This document shows, in pieces, positions 34,206 to 43,388 of a DNA stretch of 60,097 bases. The stretch comes from Prolixibacteraceae bacterium (GTDB lineage Bacteria; Bacteroidota; Bacteroidia; Bacteroidales; Prolixibacteraceae). Location of the stretch: NCBI GenBank assembly GCA_028282195.1, contig JANQII010000315.1:1-60097 (forward strand), in the 5' to 3' direction. A model generated the notes under the pieces. It was not told the origin of the DNA, made no database searches, and was given only the letters and a program-made list of their open reading frames with translations. Within the stretch, counting starts at the first letter, position 1, and each line of letters opens with the position of its first letter. The translations under genes and the position numbers were made by a program.

Positions 34206-35971
34206 AAACAATAATTATACACTCAGATAAAGGTTTGCAGCAATCACAACGATTGCTGGATGCTGGTTTTGAAGCTCAAACGCTCCGTTCACCCAAAAAC
34301 TATGAAAAACTATGGCTGGAAAACAAAGTGCTTGTTTTTATTGGTGCGCTTGGAATTTGTGTTCGTGAAATTGCACCTTTTTTGGAAGATAAAAAGAATG
34401 ATCCGGCTGTAATAAATATCGATGCAAATGGGCTGTTTGTTCAACCTGTTGTTTCCGGTCATCTTGGTGGGGCAAATCAATTGGCAACAGAATTGGCAGC
34501 ATTGCTGGGAGCTACACCCGTAATTACTACCGTAAGTGATACTTCCGGTTTGTGGCAGTTGGACTTATTACCACAGCGTTTTGATTGGACACTGGAATGC
34601 CCGGGTAAGCTCACTTCACTAATGGCAAAGTTTGTGAATAGCGAAAAAACCGCCTTACTGTTGGAAGTACGCGATAAAGGAACTTTATTCCTGGAAAACA
34701 GTTTGCCTGATCATGTTAATGTTTTTTATAATGCGGAAGAAGTTGACTTGTCGGAGTTTAAAGTAATTTTGGCTGTATCGCCATTTCTTCATGATTTTGG
34801 GACTAAAGCTATTTTTTACAGGCCTAAAGTATTGCAAATCGGTTTTGGATCGCAGGCGAATGTTTATTCTCAGTTATTTGAAAAAGAACTTATTTCCAGT
34901 ATTGAAGAAAAAGGTTTGTCTTTTTCTTCGGTTGCATCACTGGGGTCAGCTGAAATTAAAGAAGATGAAGCTGCATTTTTACATTTCAGTAAAAAATACA
35001 ATCTGCCAATTCAATTTTTTAGTGCCGAAACTTTGGCTGAATATGAAGTTGCTAATCCATCAGATAAAGTGAAAAGTGTAACCGGAAGTGCCAGCGTTTC
35101 AGAAGCAGCAGCTATGCATTTGTCGGGAAATAACCTGTTGGTTGAGAAAACAAAATTGAAAGTTAAGGATAAGTACTTTACATATGCTGTTTCAATTCAT
35201 AGTGAAAATGAACGTAAAGGATTTGTAGAGTTTGTGGGTGCCGGGCCCGGAGATCCGGAGCTGGTTTCTGTTCGGGGAAAGCAGATGTTACAAACAGCTG
35301 ATCTGATTTTATACGCCGGAAGCCTTGTCCCGAAGGAATTAACCCACTATGCCAAATCAGGCTGTGTAGTAAAAAGTTCTGCAGGAATGGATTTAAACAC
35401 TCAGATAGAAACCATGCAACCATTTTATGACCGTGGCTTGTTTGTCGTTCGTTTGCATACCGGTGACCCTTGCATATATGGAGCCATTCAGGAGCAGATG
35501 GCAGTGATGGACCAGTTAGGTTGGAGCTATCATATTACTCCGGGTATTTCCTCATTTCAGGCAGCGGCAGCGGCCTTGAAGTCACAGTTTACCATTCCGG
35601 AAGAAGTACAAACTATAATCCTGACCAGGGGTGAAGGAAGGACACCCATGCCTGAACGGGAACAGCTTCATAAACTGGCAAAATCGCAAAGCACCATGTG
35701 TATTTACCTGAGTGCTTCAATTGCTAAAAAGATTGAAAGGGATTTGCTGGAGCATTATCCTCCGGAAACCCCCGTGGCGGTTTGCTATAAACTGACCTGG
35801 AAAGATGAAAGAATTTATCGCTGCAAGCTGGAAGATTTAGCCCAGACTGTTGAGGATAACAAGCTTAAAATGAACACGATGATTGTAGTAGGAAAAGCAA
35901 TTGATAATCGTTCGGGCTTTTCAAAATTGTACGATAAGAAGTTTACACACGCTTTCCGTGAAGGGAAGTAA
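34202..35971 (+). CDS. cbiGF: Fused CbiG-CbiF: cobalt-precorrin-5A hydrolase and C11-methyltransferase
   Basis: 589 residues. The N-terminal CbiG part has FIGALGICVREIAPFLEDKK, DPAVINIDANG and VSGHLGGANQLATELAALLG. From G340 the CbiF/CobM methylase begins (FVEFVGAGPGDPELVSVRGK) and has LHTGDPCIYGAIQEQ. It opens the delta-lactone ring and methylates C11. Fusion of the two is uncommon outside some anaerobes. Its start overlaps the cbiET stop. Confidence 0.92.
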   Translation: MKTIIIHSDKGLQQSQRLLDAGFEAQTLRSPKNYEKLWLENKVLVFIGALGICVREIAPFLEDKKNDPAVINIDANGLFVQPVVSGHLGGANQLATELAALLGATPVITTVSDTSGLWQLDLLPQRFDWTLECPGKLTSLMAKFVNSEKTALLLEVRDKGTLFLENSLPDHVNVFYNAEEVDLSEFKVILAVSPFLHDFGTKAIFYRPKVLQIGFGSQANVYSQLFEKELISSIEEKGLSFSSVASLGSAEIKEDEAAFLHFSKKYNLPIQFFSAETLAEYEVANPSDKVKSVTGSASVSEAAAMHLSGNNLLVEKTKLKVKDKYFTYAVSIHSENERKGFVEFVGAGPGDPELVSVRGKQMLQTADLILYAGSLVPKELTHYAKSGCVVKSSAGMDLNTQIETMQPFYDRGLFVVRLHTGDPCIYGAIQEQMAVMDQLGWSYHITPGISSFQAAAAALKSQFTIPEEVQTIILTRGEGRTPMPEREQLHKLAKSQSTMCIYLSASIAKKIERDLLEHYPPETPVAVCYKLTWKDERIYRCKLEDLAQTVEDNKLKMNTMIVVGKAIDNRSGFSKLYDKKFTHAFREGK

Positions 35972-35981
35972 ATAGAATTCA

Positions 35982-37820
35982 ATGATACTTGTTTTTGGAG
36001 GCACAACAGAAGGAAAGCTTACATATAAAGTGTTAGATTTTGTAGGGGAGCAATATTGGTATTCAACTAAAACGAATAGTGATATAGAAATTGGTGGTAC
36101 CTTAATTCAGGGTGGACTGGATGAAGAAGAAATGAAAACGTTTTGTATTGATAATTCCATTCGTCTTATTATTGATGCAGCTCATCCTTTTGCCGTTAAC
36201 TTGCATGAAAACATTTTTAAGGTAGCAACAGAACTTGAGTTGACAGTTCTCCGGTTTGAAAGAAAATTCCCAAAAATGTCTTCTCCAAAAATTCACTATT
36301 TTGATTCCTATGAGCAATTGAATAAGGCACTTGAAGAAAGTAATTTTGAAGAAATATTATTTTTAACAGGTGTGCAAACAATTCCGCATTTCAAAAACAT
36401 TTGGAAAAAACGCGATGCTTATTTTCGAATTTTAGATACAGAACTGAGCAGACGAAAAGCCCATGAGTTTGGAATACCTGAGCGACAAATCTTTTCTGTT
36501 CAGCCGAATAATGATGCATCAACAATTATTGATTTAACTAAGAAAACAAAAGCTAAAATTCTAATTAGTAAAGAAAGCGGAAGCTCTGGTTTTTTTGAAA
36601 GTAAAGTTGAAGCAGCCGAAAAATTGAATCTTCCGTTGTGGATCGTTAAAAGGCCTGAGCTTCCCAAAAGTGAATTTACGGTTTATTCGCAAAAAGAATT
36701 GCTCCAGCGAATATATTTATTGAAAAGAATTTTGCTAAAGAAAGGGACTGATTTGGAAAGTGGATATACAACAGGAACTTGTGTCTTGGCAGCAACAAAG
36801 GCCAACTTTATTGCACTCTCAGAAGGCGAATTTCCGGGCGATGTTGAGGTTGAAATCCCTGCAGGAGATAGGGTTAAGTTCTTAGTATTTCCTGAAAAGC
36901 TTACTAAACATGTTACTTCTTGTGTTGTAATTAAAAATGCTGGAGATGATCCGGACGTTACACATGCCAAAGAGATTGGTTGCGAGCTTCGTTTCTCGGA
37001 ACAAGAAGGTATACGTTTTTTGCAAGGTGAGGGTATTGGCAGAGTTACTTTATCAGGTTTAGAGGTACCCGTTGGCGGACCTGCAATTAATCCTGTTCCC
37101 CGAAAAACAATCAGTGATTTATTGATGCAGATGGCTTTTGAATATGAAGTTGAAAGTGGCTTTGATGTAATCCCTTTTGTGCCTGAAGGCGAAGACTTGG
37201 CCAAACAAACATTTAATCCAAGGGTAGGAGTGGTAGGTGGAATTTCAATTATTGGAACAACAGGAGTTGTCAGTCCATTCTCTAATGAAGCCTTCCTGTC
37301 AAGCATTAAACAGCAAATAAAAGTTGCCCAAAAAAGCGGATGCCATGAGATTGTGCTAACATCCGGAAAACGTAGTGAGAAGCAAATAAAAGACCGTTTT
37401 AAACATTTGCCACAGCTTGCTTTTATTCATTTTGGAAACCTGATTGGTGAAACCATAAAACTGACAGTTGAAGAAGGGATTAAGAATATCAATCTGGCGA
37501 TCATGTTTGGAAAGGGGATTAAGCTCGCTGAAGGGCATCTGGACACACACAGTAAACATGTTCAGTTTAATCCTTTATTTGCGGCAAAACTTGCCGGTGA
37601 ATGTGGCCATTCTAATGAAGTAGTGGATCAAATTAAAGAGCTTAAATTAGCAAATGCAATTCCGGATATAATTCCATTTTCGGAGGATGAAGATTTTTAT
37701 CAACTCGTTGCTAAGAAATCATATGCAAGCTGTGGTCTTTTGTTGCCTGTCGGTTTTTCGTTGAGTTTATATTTATTGATTGGAAATGATATGCTTGTTG
37801 TTTCAAAGCTAAAATCATAA
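35982..37820 (+). CDS. cbiJD: Fused CbiJ-CbiD: cobalt-precorrin-6A reductase and C1-methyltransferase
   Basis: 612 residues. The first ~245 are CbiJ/CobK (ILVFGGTTEGKL, LIIDAAHPFAVNLHENIFK, LILISKESGSSG-type end). From about residue 258 CbiD begins: SGYTTGTCVLAATKANF, GDDPDVTHAKEIGCEL and a final YASCGLLLPVGFSL. CbiD carries out C1 methylation in the oxygen-independent route, and CbiJ reduces the ring. It ends the operon and converges on the minus-strand metal operon 42 bases away. Confidence 0.92.
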   Translation: MILVFGGTTEGKLTYKVLDFVGEQYWYSTKTNSDIEIGGTLIQGGLDEEEMKTFCIDNSIRLIIDAAHPFAVNLHENIFKVATELELTVLRFERKFPKMSSPKIHYFDSYEQLNKALEESNFEEILFLTGVQTIPHFKNIWKKRDAYFRILDTELSRRKAHEFGIPERQIFSVQPNNDASTIIDLTKKTKAKILISKESGSSGFFESKVEAAEKLNLPLWIVKRPELPKSEFTVYSQKELLQRIYLLKRILLKKGTDLESGYTTGTCVLAATKANFIALSEGEFPGDVEVEIPAGDRVKFLVFPEKLTKHVTSCVVIKNAGDDPDVTHAKEIGCELRFSEQEGIRFLQGEGIGRVTLSGLEVPVGGPAINPVPRKTISDLLMQMAFEYEVESGFDVIPFVPEGEDLAKQTFNPRVGVVGGISIIGTTGVVSPFSNEAFLSSIKQQIKVAQKSGCHEIVLTSGKRSEKQIKDRFKHLPQLAFIHFGNLIGETIKLTVEEGIKNINLAIMFGKGIKLAEGHLDTHSKHVQFNPLFAAKLAGECGHSNEVVDQIKELKLANAIPDIIPFSEDEDFYQLVAKKSYASCGLLLPVGFSLSLYLLIGNDMLVVSKLKS

Positions 37821-37861
37821 CATCTTATACCATTATTTTACTTGTAAAAACTATTTAGTTA

Positions 37862-38332
37862 TTATTTAATCAATTGTACAAATTCCACTTCATCAAGAAT
37901 ATAAATAAGATGTTCAGAAGTATCTGCATTAAGTCTTAATTTGCCTTTTACCTGAAAATAGTTGTCTGTTCTTAGCCGTTTAAATTTTTTTAAATGTTCG
38001 GGCAATACATTTAATTCTATAATAGATTGAAGTCCGGTTCCAGTGCAGAAAAAACACGTACTCATTGGGTTGTAGGAAATAACAAATAGGTCTCCGGTTA
38101 AATCCAGGGGCAAAAAGAATCCTTTGATTGTTATGGTCTGTCCATCCAATTTTTTCAGTTCTTTACCAAATCTTGGTTTTGGCAGTAGTGCGTCATATTT
38201 CAGGGAATAGATGTATCCGATTTTAACATCCTTCAGCAATAAACTCCAGGCATTTTCCTTCGATTGGTTTCGTGCATTTAACGAAAACGTGGTGAGTATA
38301 ATAATATAAATTACAAGTAATTTGACCCTCAT
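37862..38332 (-). CDS. Exported DUF3299-like protein, last gene of the metal operon
   Basis: 156 residues with a signal peptide (LLVIYIIILTTFSLNA). The core QTITIKGFFLPLDLTGDLFV then STCFFCTGTG resembles the OB-like DUF3299 family, with a CxxC of possible metal-binding use. It starts 2 bases after the permease gene, so it is co-expressed with the ABC pair and probably acts with it in the periplasm. Function otherwise unknown. Confidence 0.6.
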   Translation of the reverse strand: MRVKLLVIYIIILTTFSLNARNQSKENAWSLLLKDVKIGYIYSLKYDALLPKPRFGKELKKLDGQTITIKGFFLPLDLTGDLFVISYNPMSTCFFCTGTGLQSIIELNVLPEHLKKFKRLRTDNYFQVKGKLRLNADTSEHLIYILDEVEFVQLIK

Positions 38333-38334
38333 GA

Positions 38335-39789
38335 TTAACGGCTTAACGTAAAATGTAGGTTATTCTTATACGCTTTTATTGCTGGTATAAAAGCAGCTAA
38401 AAGGCCTACGCCTGTACAAAACACCAATAGGATCAATTCTTTGTAAAAAACCCCGTAATCGAAATAACTGCCAAGTTCAAACTGGGGTAAATAAGCCCAA
38501 ATCAAATAGGAGACGATTATACCTATGAACCAACCGGAAACTGCCAGAATTATTCCCTGAGCATAGAGTAAAGATACAACTTTAAGACGCGAAGCCCCTG
38601 CAAGGCGTAAAAGCGCGATTTCGTAAATGCTTTGATTGAATATATTTAGCAGATAAATAAAAATATTGAGTGCTGAGATAAGAATAATTATCCATGCCAG
38701 CAGCCTTAAGGTATTGAGCCCCATTCCCAACATAGAAATGAGCCTGTTCATTTCAATTGCCGGCGAGGCGGCTTGCATGGAGGTATTTTGGTTGATGGCC
38801 CTGGGCAGGCTTACTGCTGCTTGTGGATTTTTATAAAAAACCAGCAAAGCGGTGATTGCCTCAGATGGTTTCGTGTTTTTCACAACCAGTTCGCCTTTCA
38901 GCTCGTTATACAATCTGGCTTCTTCTTCGGTCAATTCTTCCCCATGCGAAAGTTTATGGCGTAGATGCTCCAGTGTTTCATCGGCATGGTTATGACCTTC
39001 ATGGTGTTCATGGTGCCCCTCTTTATGGGTGCATGTTTCATGGTGCTCATGATGTTCATCTTCATGATTACATGTCCCGTCATGCTCATGATGATGGTGA
39101 TTATCATTTTCATCATGAATATGTTCTTCTTCCCCGGGTTCACCATGTTCATTGTGGCTGTGGCTATGGTCATGTACCATCCAAACACTTTCAAGGGGGG
39201 TTAGTATGAGGTTGTCAGTAACATTTCCTGACTTTTTCAGCACCCCGGTTACCGTGTAACGAAAATCGTCGTGACTATGCCCTTCGTCCAAAAATCCGTG
39301 CACACCGGTAAATGTGTCCCCGATTTTCAATCCAGTCTTTTCGGTAACATTTGCCCCAATAACAGCATCCAATGGTTCAGAGAACGAATTACCTTTTTGA
39401 AATTCGCATGCATACAGTTGCAAATAATCGGTATTGGTGCCTACAATGCGGAAGCCTTTATGACTATCGCCCAAAGCAATTGGGATCGTTTGTTTAACCA
39501 AAGGATTTTTTTGCACTTTTTGCACTTCACCGAGCGGGATATTTCCCGTAGGGGCATCTATATGTAGCACCGAAGATAATATGAGTTGCAAGGGGCTGCC
39601 CTTTGCCCCGACCACCAAATCAATACCGGCCATATTGGTTTTGTATTGGTTGTTGAGAAAGGTCTCTGTTTTAATGATTAGCGAAATAAGTGCTACCCCT
39701 ATTGCAAATAAAAGTACACTTAACGCACTGTTGTAGGGCTTATGGAACAATTTTGCCAGTGATATTTTTAGTATTGTCAGCATACTCAA
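38335..39789 (-). CDS. FtsX/MacB-like ABC permease with His-rich periplasmic loop
   Basis: 484 residues. One N-terminal helix (about 20-42), a long periplasmic domain with GIDLVVGAKGSPLQLILSSV and a His/Asp/Glu-rich stretch at about 205-275 (HDHSHSHNEHGEPGE and onwards, dozens of His), then three C-terminal helices of the FtsX fold with LRLAGASRLKVVSLLYAQ. Such permeases work mechanically on periplasmic or lipoprotein substrates rather than moving ions. The His-rich loop is likely to bind Zn or another divalent metal. It overlaps the ATPase gene by 4 bases. Confidence 0.82.
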   Translation of the reverse strand: MSMLTILKISLAKLFHKPYNSALSVLLFAIGVALISLIIKTETFLNNQYKTNMAGIDLVVGAKGSPLQLILSSVLHIDAPTGNIPLGEVQKVQKNPLVKQTIPIALGDSHKGFRIVGTNTDYLQLYACEFQKGNSFSEPLDAVIGANVTEKTGLKIGDTFTGVHGFLDEGHSHDDFRYTVTGVLKKSGNVTDNLILTPLESVWMVHDHSHSHNEHGEPGEEEHIHDENDNHHHHEHDGTCNHEDEHHEHHETCTHKEGHHEHHEGHNHADETLEHLRHKLSHGEELTEEEARLYNELKGELVVKNTKPSEAITALLVFYKNPQAAVSLPRAINQNTSMQAASPAIEMNRLISMLGMGLNTLRLLAWIIILISALNIFIYLLNIFNQSIYEIALLRLAGASRLKVVSLLYAQGIILAVSGWFIGIIVSYLIWAYLPQFELGSYFDYGVFYKELILLVFCTGVGLLAAFIPAIKAYKNNLHFTLSR

Positions 39790-40421
39790 TTCAGTTGGAT
39801 TGTATTTACAAATTCTTTTTTCAACCGGGCATCGTGCGTTGCTACTATAAGCGTTACGTTGTAACTATTGCAAATGCCAATAATTAGTTCGGTAAAACGT
39901 TTGCAATTATCATCATCCAGGCTCGACGTAGGCTCATCAGCCAAAATAATGCCGGGTTTATTTATCATGGCACGGGCAATTGAAAAACGCTGAAGTTCTC
40001 CGCTGCTGAGTGTTGCCGGTTTCTTGTGCGACAATTGGGCTATACCCAGATTGGTCAATAACTTATTCATAAACTCTCTGTCTGCCTTATTTCCAGATAA
40101 TTCGGCGAAATACAAAAGGTTTTTATGCATACTTAAGGCATCGATAAAGTAGCTTTTTTGAAAAACCATGCCAATGTGTTGTGCCCTGAATGCATCAAGT
40201 TCTGTTGGTTTTAAAGCGTTAACCAATTTGCCGGCAATTGTCAGTGCTCCGTTAGTTGGGATTAATATGCCGGCAATCAGATGAAGTAAAGTAGTTTTTC
40301 CGCTACCTGAGTTTCCTGTAAGCAGCCATGATTCATTTTCTCCAATTTGTAAATCGGGGAAGTTCAACGCTTTTCCACCAGGGTATTGAAAGGAGAGGTT
40401 TTCTGTTTTAATAGATGTCAT
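39786..40421 (-). CDS. LolD/MacB-type ABC ATPase
   Basis: 211 residues: Walker A GNSGSGKTTLLHL, Q-loop MVFQKSYFIDALS, signature LSSGELQRFSIARAM, Walker B GIILADEPTSSLDD and H-loop ATHD. It is the partner of the His-rich permease. It is a member of the metal operon, 132 bases after the upstream NTF2-like gene. Confidence 0.88.
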   Translation of the reverse strand: MTSIKTENLSFQYPGGKALNFPDLQIGENESWLLTGNSGSGKTTLLHLIAGILIPTNGALTIAGKLVNALKPTELDAFRAQHIGMVFQKSYFIDALSMHKNLLYFAELSGNKADREFMNKLLTNLGIAQLSHKKPATLSSGELQRFSIARAMINKPGIILADEPTSSLDDDNCKRFTELIIGICNSYNVTLIVATHDARLKKEFVNTIQLN

Positions 40422-40553
40422 AATTACAATTACTTGAATACTTGATGCCTATGATTACATTGTCCGGTTCTTTTGGCGGAAAATAGTAAGATTTTAAGAT
40501 AACAAATCAAAATTTTCTGATTATTTACAGATGTTTCCGAACAACCCAAAATA

Positions 40554-41015
40554 TTAAGGGTTGTAAGGAAAGGAAGAATGGTGCAAATCAATTTTCAGTT
40601 GATTACCAACTAACTTATATCCGAATGTATATTCCACCTTTGCTTCATTGCCATCCAAATCGGTAAAAAAGTAATTTCCCATTGCAATCGCACGATTCTC
40701 CTCAAAAATAAAGCCAGCATTCTCAAACCTTACGTTTGTCCAGGGGTTAATTGCAAAGCCTTTGTCCTCTTCACATGCACGATCTTCTCCTGCAATAAAA
40801 TAGGATAAAGCTTCTAGCTTAATAGGTCTGAATTGTTCTGTGGCACATTTAGTAGGTTTAAATAGAACAGGGCCTGCTTCAAAAGCATAAAGTTTATCCA
40901 GAAAATCACTTGTAAATGTTTCACATTCCAGCCTGTTATTTTTTAGTGAACCAATTTTCACTACTCCCGAGGCCCATTTTTTTTGGGCATTTAAAACTTG
41001 TTCTTTGGTTATCAT
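40554..41015 (-). CDS. NTF2/SnoaL-like protein
   Basis: 153 residues with a predicted NTF2-like cone fold: QVLNAQKKWASGVVKIGS, then FKPTKC, FIAGEDRACEEDKG and a final EYTFGYKLVGNQLKIDLHHSSFP. Cys residues occur in the middle. The final DLHHSSFP is matched by HRHSSIL of the second NTF2-like protein in the operon. Role unknown; the operon suggests metal limitation. Confidence 0.65.
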   Translation of the reverse strand: MITKEQVLNAQKKWASGVVKIGSLKNNRLECETFTSDFLDKLYAFEAGPVLFKPTKCATEQFRPIKLEALSYFIAGEDRACEEDKGFAINPWTNVRFENAGFIFEENRAIAMGNYFFTDLDGNEAKVEYTFGYKLVGNQLKIDLHHSSFPYNP

Positions 41016-41117
41016 TTTGTTTAAATTATATGTTTACAATTGAATATAGTAATAATGTTCGTTTTTATAATCACAATTAAGCTGCATTTTTAAAATCCAT
41101 AATTCCCTGACACTTTT

Positions 41118-41927
41118 TTAATGGTCATGGTTACATTCTTCGGTATGCTCATGATGGTGCTCATGATGGTGTTCGTGGTTTTGACCTATATAAAGCATAA
41201 GTGCAAGTCCCATTAGCATAACTATTAATTGCAGTGTGTTTTTGCGTACGGACTTTTCACGGTGCAACTCCGGTATAAGGTCAGAACCGGCTAAATATAC
41301 AAATCCTCCTGCTGCAAGTGGTAATATATATGTTGAAATATTTGTTAACAATGTATCCAGCAACAAGGTACCAATTGCCCCGGCAATAGCAGTACATGCA
41401 GCTAAAAAATTAAAGAAAAGTGCCTTCTTTCTTGAAAAACCGGCATGTATTAATATGCCAAAATCGCTAATTTCCTGCGGTATTTCGTGCGCAATTACTG
41501 CTAATGTTGTGGCTAAACCAATTTCAGCTGATACCATCCAGGACGAGGCAATAAGAATACCGTCAATAAAATTATGCAGCCCGTCGGTAAAAAGACTAAT
41601 ATACCCAAGAGGAGCTTCGTGTTTAATGCCCTCAACATTGTGGTTATGTTGCCAATGGATTAATTTTTCAACAATAAACATCAAAACAATGCCTCCAACG
41701 ACCAGTAGTCCCATTTGAAGACTGTTTCCAAGCATTTCCTGTGATTCGGGAATTAAAATAAAAAAAGCATTGCCAAATAGTGCACCCACCGCAAAGCTTA
41801 CCAGCACGAATACAATTTTCTGCAACAATTTAATTTTGAAAGCCAGGAATAATGCGCCTGCGAAAGAGGCTACGCTTACTATAACTGTGCTCAATAATGC
41901 ATTTATCCAGATTTCATTCATTGTCAT
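41118..41927 (-). CDS. ZIP-family metal transporter
   Basis: 269 residues with about eight helices. The conserved helix IV-V metal site is present: SLFTDGLHNFIDGILIA, then ALAVIAHEIPQEISDFGIL-type segment (HEIPQE). The C-terminus ends in a His-rich tail (EHHHEHHHEHTEECNHDH). ZIP proteins import Zn2+ or similar ions. It overlaps the HisI-like gene by 4 bases. It is the clearest clue that the operon is for divalent metal uptake. Confidence 0.9.
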   Translation of the reverse strand: MTMNEIWINALLSTVIVSVASFAGALFLAFKIKLLQKIVFVLVSFAVGALFGNAFFILIPESQEMLGNSLQMGLLVVGGIVLMFIVEKLIHWQHNHNVEGIKHEAPLGYISLFTDGLHNFIDGILIASSWMVSAEIGLATTLAVIAHEIPQEISDFGILIHAGFSRKKALFFNFLAACTAIAGAIGTLLLDTLLTNISTYILPLAAGGFVYLAGSDLIPELHREKSVRKNTLQLIVMLMGLALMLYIGQNHEHHHEHHHEHTEECNHDH

Positions 41928-42337
41928 TTTTCCCCTTCAAAATAGTGTAGTTTTTTGCTTTGAATATCCACCTTCCTGTAAAAACACGATAAACGGTGTT
42001 TTCCTGTTTTATCAAATGTATGACATACTCCTGATCCAGCCAATGTTACCTTGTACACCAAGGCATCCTGGTCGCAATCAACATAAATCTCATCAATCTT
42101 TAGGTAGTCGCCAGATGTTTCACCTTTCGTCCAGAGTTTGTCGCGTGTTATACTCCAAAAGGTGGCAAGCCCGGTTTCAAAGGTTTTATCCAGTGCTTCC
42201 CGGTTAACCGATGCCAGCATTAAAACCCGGCCGGTTACTGTTTCCTGCACTGCTACAGGTAAAAACCCCCCGCGTTTTGTAAATTGAGGCAGGAAACGGA
42301 TACCATCTTCTAAATCAACCGCTTTATAATTGTTCAT
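41924..42337 (-). CDS. hisI: Phosphoribosyl-AMP cyclohydrolase paralogue (HisI2-type)
   Basis: 137 residues with the HisI marks LMLASVNREALDKTFETG, KLWTKGETSGDYLK and DCDQDALVYKV, and Cys residues in GVCHT and RLSCFYR. These are the Zn/Mg ligands of HisI. The interval between the last two Cys is 13 residues instead of the usual 7, an insertion that adds His and Lys. HisI2 paralogues occur in Zur regulons of several bacteria. It is not with other his genes here, so a stand-in role under Zn limitation is likely (inference). Confidence 0.83.
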   Translation of the reverse strand: MNNYKAVDLEDGIRFLPQFTKRGGFLPVAVQETVTGRVLMLASVNREALDKTFETGLATFWSITRDKLWTKGETSGDYLKIDEIYVDCDQDALVYKVTLAGSGVCHTFDKTGKHRLSCFYRKVDIQSKKLHYFEGEK

Positions 42338-42413
42338 ATTTTAGACTTTTTTTAATTGGGTTAAACCGTATGATGGTCTTGAGTGAGATTTCGGACATTT
42401 TTGACTTTATTCT

Positions 42414-42791
42414 TTAAAGCGTAATAACCAAGTTTGGCATATTGCCACTTAATGCACTATACAACTGAGGAAAACAACCTACCTGACCAACTTCAATCAT
42501 ATTTTTAGGTTGTACACTTCCAGTACCACATTGATCAAAATCTCCCTCAGCCAGGTCACGCCTCATGGCACATTGGTCACAAGCCATGATTAGCATTCCA
42601 CTTTCTTTGGCTAGTTTATTAAGCCGCTCGCCGGTTTCGTTTCCTTTTCTTAGTACGTAAGCATTATCGTCAAAAAAGAACATACCTACCACTTCTACTC
42701 CATGCCTTTTTTGCTCCAATTGTGGTAAAATCATGGTTGCTAACTGAAATGTTGAAGCCATGTTGGTTTTAAAAATGTAAGCTACTTTCAT
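42414..42791 (-). CDS. DsrE-like protein
   Basis: 125 residues with the DsrE/TusD-like alpha/beta fold: MKVAYIFKTNMASTFQLATM, GMFFFDDNAYVL and a Cys-rich middle (ACDQCAMRRDL, FDQCGTG, VGCFPQLYSAL). Relatives (DsrE, SaoD) handle sulfur or metal thiolates. Two candidate Cys pairs could hold metal. It is a member of the metal operon; no closer function can be claimed. Confidence 0.7.
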   Translation of the reverse strand: MKVAYIFKTNMASTFQLATMILPQLEQKRHGVEVVGMFFFDDNAYVLRKGNETGERLNKLAKESGMLIMACDQCAMRRDLAEGDFDQCGTGSVQPKNMIEVGQVGCFPQLYSALSGNMPNLVITL

Positions 42792-42834
42792 AATAATACT
42801 TATTTAATTATTTGTTTTTATTTCTGCTGAGTTC

Positions 42835-43368
42835 TCATTTTTCAACATTTATTTCAAAATCTTGATACAATAAACTTGCCTGTATGCCTTTGTTATTTTG
42901 ATATTTTCCTTCATTATAAAGTTTATATTCTCCCTTAATAGTATGATAGTAAATCTGACAAACAGGCACGAATGGATATATTTTTACGGGCTGAACACAA
43001 AACATTTCAAGCGTCCAGTACCCTTTAAATCCTACATCACCAAAACCGGCTGTTACATGAACGAATAATCCCAGTCTACCAATCGAAGAACGGCCCTCAA
43101 GCATGGGTACAAATTGCAGTGTTTCGGTATATTCAACCGTCCTGCCCAGGTATAACTTGCCAGGATTTAGGAACAAACCGTTTTCAGGAATCGTTAAATT
43201 GTTCCAGGAATTGTTTTGTTTCATATCCAACTCAGGCTTATCGTAAACGACAAGTTCGTTATGTAAGCGAAGATTATAGCTGTTCGGATTTACCTGTTCC
43301 TTCGCAAATGGCTCGATAACAATTCCCTTGCCCAGTTGCTTCTCTATCTCCAATCCACTTAGAATCAT
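42835..43368 (-). CDS. dcd: dCTP deaminase
   Basis: 177 residues from the ATG at 43368 (MILSGLEIEKQL), which removes an 11-residue upstream extension that would overlap the preceding gene. The Dcd motifs are present: VNPNSYNLRLHNEL, LEGRSSIGRLGLFVH and TAGFGDVGFKGYWTLEMF with the catalytic Glu. It converts dCTP to dUTP without zinc. In a Zn-limitation operon it could replace a Zn-dependent dCMP deaminase (inference). Confidence 0.88.
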   Translation of the reverse strand: MILSGLEIEKQLGKGIVIEPFAKEQVNPNSYNLRLHNELVVYDKPELDMKQNNSWNNLTIPENGLFLNPGKLYLGRTVEYTETLQFVPMLEGRSSIGRLGLFVHVTAGFGDVGFKGYWTLEMFCVQPVKIYPFVPVCQIYYHTIKGEYKLYNEGKYQNNKGIQASLLYQDFEINVEK

Positions 43369-43388
43369 TTTTGTGTTATTTATATAAA

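Noticed and set aside
36683-37306. A 207-codon open frame on the minus strand
   Set aside because: It lies wholly antisense to the CbiD half of cbiJD, which has clear family motifs; low-complexity Pro/Ser-rich translation and no start context.
38856-39209. Several open frames in the His-rich part of the permease gene
   Set aside because: Repetitive CAT/CAC/GAT codons produce long frames in other phases; the permease frame has the family motifs.
41770-42207. 145-codon plus-strand frame
   Set aside because: Antisense to the ZIP and HisI-like genes, with no recognisable domain.
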